Source: Desulfovibrio desulfuricans
GTDB taxonomy: Bacteria; Desulfobacterota; Desulfovibrionia; Desulfovibrionales; Desulfovibrionaceae
DNA: 64,000 nucleotides
NCBI GenBank assembly: GCA_015062205.1
Contig: SUVB01000027.1
Span: 105,862 to 169,861 of the forward strand
Reading direction: 5' to 3'
Positions 17,844 to 29,077 of this stretch are shown here, one piece after another. The position numbers and the translations under genes are program-made. The stretch's first letter is position 1. Each line of letters starts with the position of its first letter. The notes under the pieces are model-generated. The model made no database searches. It was not told the DNA's origin and saw nothing but the letters and a program-made list of their open reading frames with translations.

Positions 17844-18047
17844 TTGCCCGGTGTTTTTCTGAACGAAGACGATTACAATTTCGATATCGCGCTGCGTCGC
17901 TTCAAGAAGCAGGTGGAAAAGGCCGGCATTCTTTCCGAAATGAAGAAGCGCCAGCACTACGAAAAGCCCAGCGTGATGCGCAAAAAGAAGAAGGCCGCCG
18001 CCCGGAAGCGGCTGATGAAGAAAATCAGGAAAATGAACATGGCCTAA
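17844..18047 (+). CDS. rpsU: Ribosomal protein bS21
   Basis: A small basic 30S protein of 67 aa ([17 protein letters not shown], then a Lys/Arg-rich tail). I choose TTG at 17844 as the start. The sequence GGGGGGTGA just upstream is a near-perfect anti-SD match ending six bases from TTG. The alternative GTG at 17835 lies inside that ribosome site and cannot be used with it. It is the first gene of a cluster that continues to dnaG and rpoD, though a terminator intervenes. Confidence 0.93.
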   Translation: MPGVFLNEDDYNFDIALRRFKKQVEKAGILSEMKKRQHYEKPSVMRKKKKAAARKRLMKKIRKMNMA

Positions 18048-18149
18048 CCCGCCGGCATCTTCGTTGCGCTCCGCTTTCGGCCCTGCCGGAGGCGCAGCCG
18101 CGAAGCGGCGGCTGCCCGGCGTTCACGCCGGGGATGTTCCGGTTGCCAT

Positions 18150-18178
18150 GCGGGAAGCCCAAGGGCTTCCCGCTTTTT
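18150..18178 (+). terminator. Rho-independent terminator or attenuator after rpsU
   Basis: Perfect 11-base arms (18150-18160 and 18163-18173) with almost no spacer, followed by T5. It separates highly expressed rpsU from yqeY-mutS2-dnaG-rpoD, as the attenuating terminator does in the classical rpsU-dnaG-rpoD operon. Confidence 0.85.
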
Positions 18179-18238
18179 GTCTTGCTTCGGCCCCGGCAGC
18201 CGCCGTGCGGCCGCGCACCCCTCCACCCCACCAGAGTC

Positions 18239-18697
18239 ATGAGCGCCACACTTTTTGAACAGATCGACAAGGATTATGTGCAGGCCTACAAGGCCAAGGA
18301 CGCGGTGCGCGTCACCGTGCTGCGCCTGCTGAAGACGGCAGTGAAAAACCGTCTGGTGGACCTCAAGCGTCCCGGCGGCACGCTTTCCGACGAGGAAATG
18401 CTCGATCTCATCCTCAAGGAAGGCAAGCAACGCCAGGATTCCATCGAGCAGTACACGGCCGCGGGGCGCGCCGACCTGGCCGACAAGGAACAGGCGGAAC
18501 TGGACGTCATTCGGGAATACATGCCTAGGCCTCTTACGCCGGAAGAACTCGCCGCCGTCATTGACGCCGCCGTGGCCGAGACCGGCGCGGCCTCGCCCAG
18601 GGACATGGGCAAGGTCATGTCCGCCGTCATGGCCCGCTGCAAGGGACGCGTGGACGGCAAGGTTCTGTCGGCAGCCGTGAAGCAGCGCCTGCAATAA
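18239..18697 (+). CDS. yqeY: GatB/YqeY-domain protein
   Basis: A 152-aa YqeY protein, related to the tail domain of the amidotransferase GatB. Typical segments are DAVRVTVLRLLKTAVKN, the central KEGKQRQDSIEQYTAAGR and YMPRPLTPEEL, with the C-terminal GKVMSAVMARCKGRVDGKVLS. The molecular role is not established; it may bind RNA or assist tRNA amidation. The ribosome site before 18239 is weak. YqeY genes often sit next to rpsU and dnaG, as here. Confidence 0.92.
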   Translation: MSATLFEQIDKDYVQAYKAKDAVRVTVLRLLKTAVKNRLVDLKRPGGTLSDEEMLDLILKEGKQRQDSIEQYTAAGRADLADKEQAELDVIREYMPRPLTPEELAAVIDAAVAETGAASPRDMGKVMSAVMARCKGRVDGKVLSAAVKQRLQ

Positions 18698-18815
18698 CGC
18701 GCGCCGGCGTTGCCGTGCATACAATGCGGGCGTGCGCCGCGCCCGCCTGTGTCTTCCCTGCAATAGGCGTCGTCGCGTCTTTTCCGGCCCATGAACATAT
18801 TGAGGCAAACGCCGC

Positions 18816-21200
18816 ATGATCCACGCCCGCACGCTCCAGGCCCTTGAGTTCCACCGCATCACGGAACAGCTGGCTGCCCTGTGCGTTTCCGGCGTGGGGC
18901 GCGGCCGCGCCCTCGCGCTGGCCCCTCTGCCCGACGCGGCGGCCGTGGCTGCGGCGGCCCGCGTGTACGAGGAGGCGGCGGACTGGGCCGGGCGCCCCGT
19001 GGAGGGCGGCGCGGCCTTCAGCCTCAGCGCCTTTCCCGACGTCAGCGGCCTGCTGGCCGCCGCCGCGCCGGAGCATTCGCGCGCCTTCAATCCCGATGTG
19101 GACGCCTTTTGGGCGCTGCGCGAAATGCTGCGCCTCGCCAAGGAGGCTCACGCCTCCATCGCCGCGCCCGACGCGGCGCAACGCTGGCCGCACCTCCTGG
19201 CGTTGGCCCAGGGCTCTCCCCTGCCCGTGCAGCTTACGGCCGCCCTGCTGCGCTGCATTTCCGACGACGGCCTGCTGCGCGACGAGAGCTCGCCCGAACT
19301 CTACCGCCTGCGCGGCGAACTGCGCCGCCTGCACCAGAACTGCATGCGCAAGGTCAGGGACTTCGCCCTGCAGTACAACATGCTGGCCTGGTTGCAGGAC
19401 GAGTTCATGACGCTCTCGTCCGACCGTTATGTGCTGCCGCTCAAGGCCAATTTCAAGGGCCGCATGCAGGGCATCATCCATGACTGGTCGCAAACGGGCG
19501 AAACCTGCTACTTCGAGCCCATGTTCCTGGTGGAAATCAACAACCGCCTGCAGGAGCTGAAGCGCGAGGAACGCGAGGAAGAGCGCAAGGTTCTGGCCTA
19601 CCTGCGCGACCTGCTGGCGGCGGAACTGCCGGGGGCGCGCGCCGCTCTGGAACTGCTGGCCCGGCTGGACGTGCTGCAGGCCGCGCGCCGCCTCGCCGGC
19701 CTGTTTGACGGGCGCATCCTGCCGCTCACGTCCGAGAGCGAGGGCATCTGCCTGCTGGGGGCCCGCCATCCGCTGCTCATGCTTGCCCGCGCGGACGGGG
19801 GCGCGGCGGACGGCAAAAATGCTGCCGCCCAAGGCCGCGAGCCCGTGCGCCCGCTGGACATCACCCTGCGCCCCGGCGAGCGCGCGCTGGTCATCACCGG
19901 CGGCAACGCGGGCGGCAAAACCGTCTGCCTCAAGACGCTGGGACTCATCACGGCCATGACGCTGAGCGGCCTGCCCGTGCCCGTCGGCCCCGGCTCGCAT
20001 CTGCCGTGGTTCAACCGCATGGACGCCTTTATCGGCGACGAGCAGAGCCTTGCGGACAATGTTTCCACCTTCACGGCGCAAATCGAGCATCTGGGCAAGG
20101 CATGGAAGCATCTGGACGCCAACGGCCTCGTGCTGCTGGACGAATTCGGCGCGGGCACGGACCCGGCCCAGGGGGCCGCGCTGGCCCAGGCGGTTCTTGA
20201 CGAACTGCTGGACAAACATACCTTTGTATTGGCGGCCACGCACTTTCCCGCACTGAAAAGCTACGCCCTGACCCGCGAAGGAGCCAGAGCCGCCTCCATG
20301 CTGTTTGATCCGCAGAGCCGCAGGCCGCTGTTCAGGCTGGCCTATGACCAGGTGGGGGCCAGCCTGGCGCTGGATGTGGCCCGGGAACACGGCCTGCCGG
20401 AGGCGGTGCTGCGCCGCGCCGAACACTATTTGCTTCAGGACGGGGAGGACGCCACGGCGCAGCTTGCGCGCCTCAATGATCTGGCTGCCCGGCGTGAAGA
20501 AGAACTGGCCGGCCTGCGCCGCGAACAGGAAAAGGCCCGCCGCCAGGCCGAAAACCTGCGCGAAAAGCTGGAAAAGGAGCGCGCCCGCCTGCAGGATGAA
20601 ATCCGCGGCCGCGCCGCCGAACTCATGCGCGCCTGGAAAGAGGGCAAGGCCACGGCCAAGCAGGCGCTCAGGGAGTTGTCGCGCGTGCGGGCCTCGCTGC
20701 TGCCCGAGCGCGCGCCGGAAACGTCCTCCGTGCTGCCGGAGGCCGCAGCCTTCGCGCCGGGACAGGAAGTGCTGCATGCGGTATTCAACAGGCACGGCGT
20801 CATCACTGATGTGGATGAGCGCCGCAAGCGCGTGCGGCTGGACATGAACGGCGTGAACCTGTGGGCCGCCATGCAGGACGTGCGCCTGCCGGGCCGGGCC
20901 GCCGCTCCTGCCGGGCGGCACGCCGCTCCTGCGCGCGGCGGTGCGGCCGACGAGGCGGCAGCGCTCTCGCTGGATGTGCGGGGGCAGCGGGCCGACGCGG
21001 CGCTGGCCGAGTTGGAGCGCTTTCTGGACAAGGCCCTGCTGGCGGGTTTTGCCGAGGTGGAAGTGGTGCACGGCCGAGGTACGGGCGCGCTGCGCCGCCA
21101 GGTGCACGAATTTTTGCGTTCCTTTCCGGCGGTGGCGCGCTTCGCCGTCGCCCCGGAGGATCGCGGCGGCGACGGCATGACCATCGTGCATCTGCGCTAA
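18816..21200 (+). CDS. mutS2: MutS2-family DNA-binding ATPase with Smr domain
   Basis: A 794-aa protein. The N-terminal third holds the MutS-like core. The ABC-type ATPase domain begins near residue 365 with Walker A GGNAGGKT, continues to Walker B LLDEFGAGTDP and a family C-loop region. A charged coiled coil follows (about 550-640, rich in EE/RR). The C-terminal Smr nuclease domain is near 715-794 (LDVRGQRADAALAEL and VEVVHGRGTGALR). Relatives suppress recombination or rescue collided ribosomes. It is not the mismatch-repair MutS, since the N-terminal mismatch-binding domain is absent. dnaG begins 21 bases downstream. Confidence 0.95.
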   Translation: MIHARTLQALEFHRITEQLAALCVSGVGRGRALALAPLPDAAAVAAAARVYEEAADWAGRPVEGGAAFSLSAFPDVSGLLAAAAPEHSRAFNPDVDAFWALREMLRLAKEAHASIAAPDAAQRWPHLLALAQGSPLPVQLTAALLRCISDDGLLRDESSPELYRLRGELRRLHQNCMRKVRDFALQYNMLAWLQDEFMTLSSDRYVLPLKANFKGRMQGIIHDWSQTGETCYFEPMFLVEINNRLQELKREEREEERKVLAYLRDLLAAELPGARAALELLARLDVLQAARRLAGLFDGRILPLTSESEGICLLGARHPLLMLARADGGAADGKNAAAQGREPVRPLDITLRPGERALVITGGNAGGKTVCLKTLGLITAMTLSGLPVPVGPGSHLPWFNRMDAFIGDEQSLADNVSTFTAQIEHLGKAWKHLDANGLVLLDEFGAGTDPAQGAALAQAVLDELLDKHTFVLAATHFPALKSYALTREGARAASMLFDPQSRRPLFRLAYDQVGASLALDVAREHGLPEAVLRRAEHYLLQDGEDATAQLARLNDLAARREEELAGLRREQEKARRQAENLREKLEKERARLQDEIRGRAAELMRAWKEGKATAKQALRELSRVRASLLPERAPETSSVLPEAAAFAPGQEVLHAVFNRHGVITDVDERRKRVRLDMNGVNLWAAMQDVRLPGRAAAPAGRHAAPARGGAADEAAALSLDVRGQRADAALAELERFLDKALLAGFAEVEVVHGRGTGALRRQVHEFLRSFPAVARFAVAPEDRGGDGMTIVHLR

Positions 21201-21221
21201 ACCGAGGGACAGGCGTGACGC

Positions 21222-22938
21222 ATGCAGTCCAGGGACGCCATACGCGCCGTGAAGGAGCGCCTGAACATTGTGGACGTTGTGCGCCGCTATGTGGAGCTGA
21301 AACGCAACGGTCCGCGCTGGATGGCCCCTTGCCCCTTCCATCAGGAGACCAAGCCCTCCTTCTCGGTCAACGAGGAAATGGGCATGTTCTACTGCTTCGG
21401 CTGCCACGCGTCGGGTGACGTGTTTGATTTCTACAGCCGCATCAACGGGCTGGATTTCAGGGAGACGCTGGAACAGCTGGCGGCCGAGGCGGGCATCGTT
21501 CTGGAGCGCGGCCCGCGCGATGCCCGGCGCGACGGGCAGGAGCGGCGGCAACGCTCCGCCAGGCAGCAGATGCTGCGCATGTACGAACTGGCGGCAAGTC
21601 ATTTCGCCGCGGCGCTGCAAAGCCCCGAGGCGGCGGAATGCCGCGCGTACATTGAAAAGCGCGGCCTGAGCGACGAAATTGTGCAGCGTTTCGGCCTGGG
21701 GTGGGCGCGGCGTGAATGGCATTCGCTGGCCGAGGCCCTGCGCCGCGCGGGTTTTGATCTGAACATGGCCGCCGAGGCCGGGCTGCTGGGCCGCTCGGAT
21801 CGGGGAAGGCCCTATGACCGCTTCCGCGGACGGCTGATCTTCCCCATCAAGAGCCTTTCCAACCAGATCATCGCCTTCGGCGGACGCATCATTGCCGACG
21901 AGGATGAGGCCAAGTACATCAACAGTTCAGACACGCCCATCTATAAAAAAGGGGAACATCTCTACGGGCTGGCCCAGGCCAGGCGGGGCATCACCACCAA
22001 GGGAAGGGCGCTCCTGACCGAAGGCTACATGGACGTGCTCACCCTGCACCAGTTCGGCTATGACAATGCCGTGGGCGTGCTGGGCACGGCGCTCACGCCG
22101 GACCAGATCAAGCGGCTTTCGGGCTTCACCTCGCAGCTTACCCTGCTTTTTGACGGCGACCGCGCCGGGCGCAAGGCGGCCCTGCGCTCCTGCGAGATGC
22201 TGCTGACGCGCGGGCTTTCCTGCACAGTCGTGCTCATGCCCGACGGGGAGGACATTGACAGCCTGCTGCGCGGCCCGGGTCCGGAGGCCTTTGAGGCGCT
22301 GCAGGCCCACGCGCCGGACGGCCTGCGCTTCTGCGTGGATGTGCTCAAGGCCCTGGCCCCGCGCGAGACCGTGGAATGGGCGCGCAATTTCCTGCGGCAG
22401 CTGGAAATTCCGGAGCTGGTCAGCCCCTATGTATCGCGGCTGGCGGCGCATCTCCAGCTTTCGGAGGCAGACCTGCGCCAGGGCCTGGCCGACGCGCGCC
22501 CCCGGCGCGAGGGAACGCGCCCCTCGGGCGGCGCGGCGCTGGCGCGGCAGAACATCCGCGACCGCGAAATCATGATGTATGCCGTGCGCTACCCGCACCG
22601 CCTGGCCGACATGCAGGACATGGGGGCGGACCTGGCCCTGCGCTCGGAAGTGGCGCGGCGGCTGTGGGACAAGCTGGAAGCCGCGCCTTCGGAGGATGTG
22701 TTCCACCAGCTCGACCAGCGTGAAAAAAATTTCTGGTGCCGGTGCCGCGGCCCGGAAGCCGCGCCCCGCGACGACGGCGACAGGGAACTTGCCTCCCTGC
22801 GCCGCTCCCTAGACAACTATTACACGACGGCGCAAACCTCGTCCCTGTCCGCGGCCCTGCGGGCCAATACCGGCACAGGTGACTTTGAAGCCGACTTGGA
22901 CTATCTTCGGGCACTCAAGGAAACTTTGGAGAATGGGC

Positions 22939-22952
<14 letters not shown>
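21222..22952 (+). CDS. dnaG: DNA primase
   Basis: Makes RNA primers for replication. The 576-aa product has the N-terminal zinc finger (CPFH ... CFGC, residues about 39-62), the catalytic core, and a Toprim domain with [10 protein letters not shown] and the DxD motif FDGDRAG near residue 310. The C-terminal helicase-interacting part is poorly conserved, as usual. The last 14 bases overlap the start of rpoD, implying translational coupling. Confidence 0.97.
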
Positions 22953-24708
<1,756 letters not shown>

Positions 24709-24740
24709 CGGCAGCGGTTTCTTCACAGGCGGCGCGGCGG

Positions 24741-24766
24741 GATGCCGCCGCACGCCGCACGGCATC
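24741..24766 (+). terminator. Hairpin after rpoD
   Basis: GATGCCG (24741-24747) pairs with CGGCATC (24760-24766) in the short gap before the nuclease gene. There is no T-run, so it may not terminate. Confidence 0.3.
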
Positions 24767-24788
24767 TTCAGCACCGGCGTTGTCAGCA

Positions 24789-25472
24789 ATGTTAAACATC
24801 TTGAGACTGGCCCTCCTTCCTGTCATTTGTGCCCTGCTCTGCCTCCCTGCCTGCGCCTCGCGCACGGCCTTCGCCGCCGCTGAACTGCCGGGCGGCGTCG
24901 TGGCCCTGTGCTTTGACGGCGATACCGTCAAGCTCACCGACAGGCGTGTGGTGCGCGTGGCCGGCATTGACACCCCTGAACTGCGCCAGGGCAAGGAAAA
25001 ACCGCAATACTACGCACGGGAAGCCCTGGAAGAAGCCACCCGCCTCGCGCGCGGCAAGGAGGTGCGCCTTATGGTCGTCAACAACGACCAGGAAAAGGAC
25101 CGCTACGGCCGCCTCGTCGCCGACGTCATCCTGCCTGACGGACGCTCGCTCAGCGACGTCATGGTCAGCAGCGGCGCAGCCTACGTCTACCCGCACAAGG
25201 GGCTGGACGAACACTTTACGGAGCGCCTGCGCAAACTCCAGAACGAAGCCGTCATTGCGCGCCGCGGCATGTGGGGGCACATTCTCTCCATGCCTGCCGC
25301 CCGCAGGACCTATATGGGCAACCGCCAGTCCCTGCGCTTCTTTGCCGCCGACAGCCCGTACGTGCAGAACATCAAGCCGCGCAACCGCGTTGTTTTCGGC
25401 ACGCTGATGGACGCCTTCACGGCAGGCTACGCCCCGGCCCGCCCCTGCCCCTTCTGGCCCACAGTCCAATGA
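24789..25472 (+). CDS. Secreted thermonuclease-family (SNase-like) protein
   Basis: A 227-aa protein with an N-terminal hydrophobic export signal (residues about 4-30, ending near AFA; a Cys at LPAC could instead mark a lipoprotein). The staphylococcal-nuclease domain follows: FDGDTVKL, then [10 protein letters not shown] with the catalytic Arg and Asp, and [10 protein letters not shown] with the second Arg. The catalytic set looks complete, so it is probably an active Ca2+-dependent nuclease in the envelope. Its stop overlaps the queC start (ATGA). Confidence 0.85.
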   Translation: MLNILRLALLPVICALLCLPACASRTAFAAAELPGGVVALCFDGDTVKLTDRRVVRVAGIDTPELRQGKEKPQYYAREALEEATRLARGKEVRLMVVNNDQEKDRYGRLVADVILPDGRSLSDVMVSSGAAYVYPHKGLDEHFTERLRKLQNEAVIARRGMWGHILSMPAARRTYMGNRQSLRFFAADSPYVQNIKPRNRVVFGTLMDAFTAGYAPARPCPFWPTVQ

Positions 25473-26215
25473 ACACCACCACGCCCCTGCGGAACCAGCA
25501 GGCCATTGTCATTTTTTCCGGCGGACAGGACTCCTCCACATGCCTGGCCTGGGCGCTCAGCCGCTTCGGCCGCGTGCTGACATTGGGGTTTGACTACGGA
25601 CAGCGCCACAACGTGGAACTGGCCTGCCGCCAACGCCTGCGCCGGGGCATGGCCGCGCTCAATCCCCGCTGGGCCGAACGCTTGGGGCCGGACGCCCTGC
25701 TCGCGCTGGACACATACCGGCACTGCGCCGGCACGGCCCTCACCGCCGACCTGCCCATTGTGGAAGACGGCGCGGACGCCCCGCCCAATACCTTTGTGCC
25801 GGGGCGCAACCTGCTCTTCATCCTGCACGCGGCCGTCTGGGCCTACGCGCGCCATGTGCGCCATCTTGTGCTGGGCGTCTGCGAAAGCGACTATTCCGGC
25901 TATCCGGACTGCCGCGACGACAGCATCAAGGCCATGCAGACGGCCCTCAACCTCGGCATGGACACGCGCTACGTGCTGCACACGCCCCTCATGTGGCGCA
26001 ACAAGGCGGACGCATGGCGGCTGGCCCGCCAACTGGGCGGCGACGCCCTGGTGGATCTCATCGTGGAGGAAAGCCATACCTGCTATCTGGGAGAACGCGG
26101 CCGCCGCCACGCCTGGGGCTACGGGTGCGGCGCGTGCCCGGCCTGCCGCCTGCGCGCGGCGGGGTACGCGGCCTACCTCGACAACGGGGAGACGACGGAC
26201 ACGGGGGACCAATGA
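25469..26215 (+). CDS. queC: 7-cyano-7-deazaguanine synthase
   Basis: Converts 7-carboxy-7-deazaguanine to preQ0 using ATP and ammonia, in the route to queuosine or other 7-deazaguanines. The 248-aa product has the PP-loop SGGQDSST (residues about 17-24), FDYGQRH, and VPGRNLLF. The C-terminal zinc site has a Cys in HTCYLGER and CGACPACR. It overlaps the nuclease gene by four bases and the next unknown gene by four, so all three are translationally coupled. No queD, queE or queF is in the window. Confidence 0.95.
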   Translation: MNTTTPLRNQQAIVIFSGGQDSSTCLAWALSRFGRVLTLGFDYGQRHNVELACRQRLRRGMAALNPRWAERLGPDALLALDTYRHCAGTALTADLPIVEDGADAPPNTFVPGRNLLFILHAAVWAYARHVRHLVLGVCESDYSGYPDCRDDSIKAMQTALNLGMDTRYVLHTPLMWRNKADAWRLARQLGGDALVDLIVEESHTCYLGERGRRHAWGYGCGACPACRLRAAGYAAYLDNGETTDTGDQ

Positions 26216-26754
26216 CGGGCAAAAAGCAGCTCAGCGCGCAGCGCGGCATCGAGGCCGCCTGCATACTCTTCCAGATCAACAGCAGAACCGCCGACATCCT
26301 CAATATGGCGCGCGGCGCGCACATGCCGGAAGCATACCTGCACGACACCGGAGCGGAACTGTTCTGCGCCGAGTGGCGGGCCTTCGCGCATGCGGTGGTC
26401 ACCGCCGGGCTCATGCAATACGCCCCCAACAGCGTGCTCATGGGCTATCTGCGGCAGACGGCCAACCTGCTGGCTGCGGCGGACGCTCCCGCAAAAGCCG
26501 CCGATCCCGAGGCCGCCGAAGCCGCGCTCACAGCCTTTGTGGACGGCCCCTTTGCCCGCTATATGCCCCTGCTGGCCCACGAACGGCAGGCGGAATGCCC
26601 GGAACTGTTCTGCCGCCGCCTGGCGGAACAGGCCGGCCCGGGCGGCGGTCCCATGCCCGATAACCACGCCAGGGCCCGTCTGGCCGCCGTCATGGCCATG
26701 CTCATCTGCGCCGTGCGCGATAAGCTGGAACAATACGAAATTCTTGCAGAATAG
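26212..26754 (+). CDS. Conserved-looking protein of unknown function, 180 aa
   Basis: No family is recognised. The start ATG overlaps the queC stop as ATGA and no other start suits. The protein is soluble, mostly helical in appearance, rich in Ala and Leu, with two cysteines spaced apart (LFCAEW and LFCRRL, plus EAACIL near the start). Codon usage matches neighbours. Coupling to queC suggests a related or jointly needed function, but that is inference. A short GC hairpin lies downstream at 26904-26924. Confidence 0.75.
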   Translation: MTGKKQLSAQRGIEAACILFQINSRTADILNMARGAHMPEAYLHDTGAELFCAEWRAFAHAVVTAGLMQYAPNSVLMGYLRQTANLLAAADAPAKAADPEAAEAALTAFVDGPFARYMPLLAHERQAECPELFCRRLAEQAGPGGGPMPDNHARARLAAVMAMLICAVRDKLEQYEILAE

Positions 26755-26903
26755 ACGTCAGCATGCGCCGCCGCCATGCGACCGCGCATGTGGGGAGAAA
26801 GAGTTCCCGCAACCGCTTTTCGCGCAGTCCGGATCCCGGGCTTCCGGCAGCCATGCACAGGCGTCGCGCTGCGCGCATCGTGAAAAGGAGACGCATCCCC
26901 CCT

Positions 26904-26924
26904 CCCCGGGCAGCCTTCCCGGGG
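26904..26924 (+). terminator. GC-rich hairpin
   Basis: CCCCGGG (26904-26910) pairs with CCCGGGG (26918-26924) around a seven-base loop, 150 bases after the unknown gene. There is no T-run. Confidence 0.35.
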
Positions 26925-26941
26925 CCAAACAACTGCCGGAC

Positions 26942-26970
26942 TTGCTTCCCCGCGCCGCCGCGTCTATGCT
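26942..26970 (+). promoter_or_regulatory. Sigma-70 type promoter for the small lipoprotein
   Basis: TTGCTT (26942-26947), a 17-base spacer and TATGCT (26965-26970), 38 bases ahead of the start at 27009. Confidence 0.55.
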
Positions 26971-27008
26971 GCGCGCGTACAACTGACATTTCAGCATGGG
27001 TCACTGCA

Positions 27009-27215
27009 ATGAAACATGTTCTGTTCGTCGCCTTGTGTTTTGCCCTGATGTTCGGCGCGGGCTGTACGCAGCGCCGTGTTCCCGCCGCGCAGCCCCAGGC
27101 CGGGCAAGCCCGGCAGCCGCTGCCGCCCCTCCGGAAACATGACGAGAATTACTGGCCGGAAGTCCGCAAGGCCAATGAGAGCTACCGGCCGCCGGAATAC
27201 AGCTTCGGTCGATAG
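27009..27215 (+). CDS. Small lipoprotein, 68 aa
   Basis: A short N-terminal signal with a lipobox (LMFGAGC, Cys at residue 19) is followed by a proline- and glutamine-rich stretch and a polar tail ending in PPEYSFGR. It is probably an envelope lipoprotein with little fold. No family is recognised. It has its own promoter candidate. Gene calls often miss such small proteins. Confidence 0.7.
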   Translation: MKHVLFVALCFALMFGAGCTQRRVPAAQPQAGQARQPLPPLRKHDENYWPEVRKANESYRPPEYSFGR

Positions 27216-27235
27216 CCGCCGCAGCGGCGCGGGAT

Positions 27236-28159
27236 GTGACTGTGAACGCAAGGTTGCGCGGCTGCCTGTCAGCCCTGACCACCGCCCTGTTCTGGGGAAC
27301 ACTGCCCATCGCCCTCAAACAGGTGGCGGACACGGTTCCGCCGTTGACCATAGTCTGGCTGCGCTTCACCGTAGCGGCGCTCTGGCTCTGGATCCGGCTG
27401 CCGCTCCCGCGCAGGCCGGCCTTGCCCCATGACTGGAGCGAGGGCCGTGTCTATCTGGTCTTTGCCATGGCAATCCTCTGCCTGGGCGGGAACTTCGTCC
27501 TCTACAACACGTCCGTCATCTACCTGAGCGCCCCGGCAGCGCAAATCATTGCGCAAGCCGGACCGCTGCTGCTCATGCTGGGCGGCGTGGTCGTGCTGCG
27601 CGAAAGGCTTTGCCGTGCACAGTTCGTCGGCGGCTTCGCGCTGACCGGGGGACTTCTGCTCTTTTTCCATGACCGACTGCATGAGCTTGCGCGGCTGGAC
27701 GGAGGCTACGGACTGGGCCTGACCATAGGCCTTGCCGGCGCCGTCGCCTGGAGCGTGTACGGCGTGGCGCAGAAGATCCTTCTCAGGGAATTCACCCCTG
27801 CCGGCACGCTGCTCGTCATCTACACCTGCGTGGCCGCAGGCCTCACGCCCTTTGCGCAGCCGGACTCGCTGCTGCATCTCACCACAGCGCAATGGCTGTG
27901 TCTGGCGTACTGCTGCCTGAACACCATTGTTGCCTACGGCTGCTTCAGCAGGGCTGTCGCCATCTGGCACACGGCGGGCGTGGGCGCTGTCCTCTCTCTG
28001 ACGCCCCTGTTCACCCTGGCCTGCACACGGCTCGCCCATGCGCTCGCACCCGGGTTCTTCCCCGATGCGCCGCTCGACCTGCTCAACTATGGCGGCGCGC
28101 TGCTCGTTGTCGCCGGGGCCGGAATCATGGCCGTCGGACCGACACGCCGAACCCCATGA
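27236..28159 (+). CDS. EamA/DMT-family transporter
   Basis: A 307-aa inner-membrane protein with ten hydrophobic segments arranged as two EamA repeats. The first repeat opens with TTALFWGTLPIALKQ and the second with GLAGAVAWSVYGVAQ, each holding the small-residue motif of the drug/metabolite transporter superfamily. It may export amino acids or other metabolites; the substrate cannot be told. GTG at 27236 is taken as start; GTG at 27242 is possible. Fumarase genes follow after 63 bases. Confidence 0.85.
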   Translation: MTVNARLRGCLSALTTALFWGTLPIALKQVADTVPPLTIVWLRFTVAALWLWIRLPLPRRPALPHDWSEGRVYLVFAMAILCLGGNFVLYNTSVIYLSAPAAQIIAQAGPLLLMLGGVVVLRERLCRAQFVGGFALTGGLLLFFHDRLHELARLDGGYGLGLTIGLAGAVAWSVYGVAQKILLREFTPAGTLLVIYTCVAAGLTPFAQPDSLLHLTTAQWLCLAYCCLNTIVAYGCFSRAVAIWHTAGVGAVLSLTPLFTLACTRLAHALAPGFFPDAPLDLLNYGGALLVVAGAGIMAVGPTRRTP

Positions 28160-28222
28160 CGCAGCGAACCCGACTGCGAAGCCTCGCCGGGACGTACTGC
28201 AATATGCTCCAAGGAGAAGCGC

Positions 28223-29068
28223 ATGAAAGAAATCTCCGCATCCACCATTACCGAGGCTGTGGCGCGGCTGTGCGTTGAGGCCTGCTGTCGCCTGCCGGGT
28301 GACATGCGCGCGGCCCTTGAAAATGCCCGCAAAACCGAGCCTTCGCCCCTGGGACGCGACATCCTGGGCCAGCTGCTGAAAAATGCCGACATAGCCGCGA
28401 ACGAAACCATGCCCATCTGCCAAGACACGGGGCTGGCCGTGATCTTCGCCGATATCGGCCAGGACGTGCACATCACGGGCGGCGACTTCACCGAAGCCGT
28501 CAATGCGGGCGTACGCAAGGGTTATGTGGAGGGATATCTGCGCAAGTCCAGCGTGGCCGAGCCGCTTTTTGAGCGCAGGAACACCGGCGACAACACGCCC
28601 GCCGTGCTGCATGCGCGCCTTGTGCCGGGCGAGGCGCTGCGCCTGCGGCTGGCCCCCAAGGGCGCGGGTTCCGAAAACAAGAGCGTGCTGAGAATGCTCG
28701 TTCCGGCAGACGGCGTGGAGGGAGTGCGCAAAACCGTACTGGACGCTGTGCTGGCCGCGGGCCCCAACGCCTGCCCGCCCTTGATTGTGGGCGTGGGCCT
28801 GGGCGGCAACATGGAACTGGCCTGCCTGCTGGCCAAACGGGCCGCCGCGCGCGATCTCAAAAGCGTCAACCCGGACCCGCGCTACGCCTCCCTGGAACGG
28901 GAACTGCTGGCTATGGTCAACGGGACGGGCATCGGCCCCCAGGGACTGGGCGGCGTCACCACGGCGCTGGCCGTGCATGTGGAATGGGCGCCCACCCACA
29001 TCGCTTCCCTGCCGGTGGCGGTGAACATCAACTGTCACGCGGCGCGGCACGCTGAAGTCATTTTGTAG
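28223..29068 (+). CDS. fumA: Fumarate hydratase class I, alpha subunit
   Basis: The 281-aa catalytic half of the oxygen-sensitive, iron-sulfur fumarase (it could also act as tartrate dehydratase, a close relative). Three cysteines suited to bind a [4Fe-4S] cluster are seen: MPICQDTGLAV (near residue 73), GGNMELACLLAK and VNINCHAARH. The start follows AAGGAGA. The beta subunit gene begins nine bases downstream. In Desulfovibrio it interconverts fumarate and malate. Confidence 0.93.
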   Translation: MKEISASTITEAVARLCVEACCRLPGDMRAALENARKTEPSPLGRDILGQLLKNADIAANETMPICQDTGLAVIFADIGQDVHITGGDFTEAVNAGVRKGYVEGYLRKSSVAEPLFERRNTGDNTPAVLHARLVPGEALRLRLAPKGAGSENKSVLRMLVPADGVEGVRKTVLDAVLAAGPNACPPLIVGVGLGGNMELACLLAKRAAARDLKSVNPDPRYASLERELLAMVNGTGIGPQGLGGVTTALAVHVEWAPTHIASLPVAVNINCHAARHAEVIL

Positions 29069-29077
29069 GAGGACGCC

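Noticed and set aside
18627..21722. A 1031-codon open frame antisense to mutS2 and the start of dnaG
   Set aside because: Opposite-strand frames lacking stops are expected under strong G/C third-position bias. Its protein is low in complexity and rich in His, Gln and Arg, while the sense strand encodes clear MutS2.
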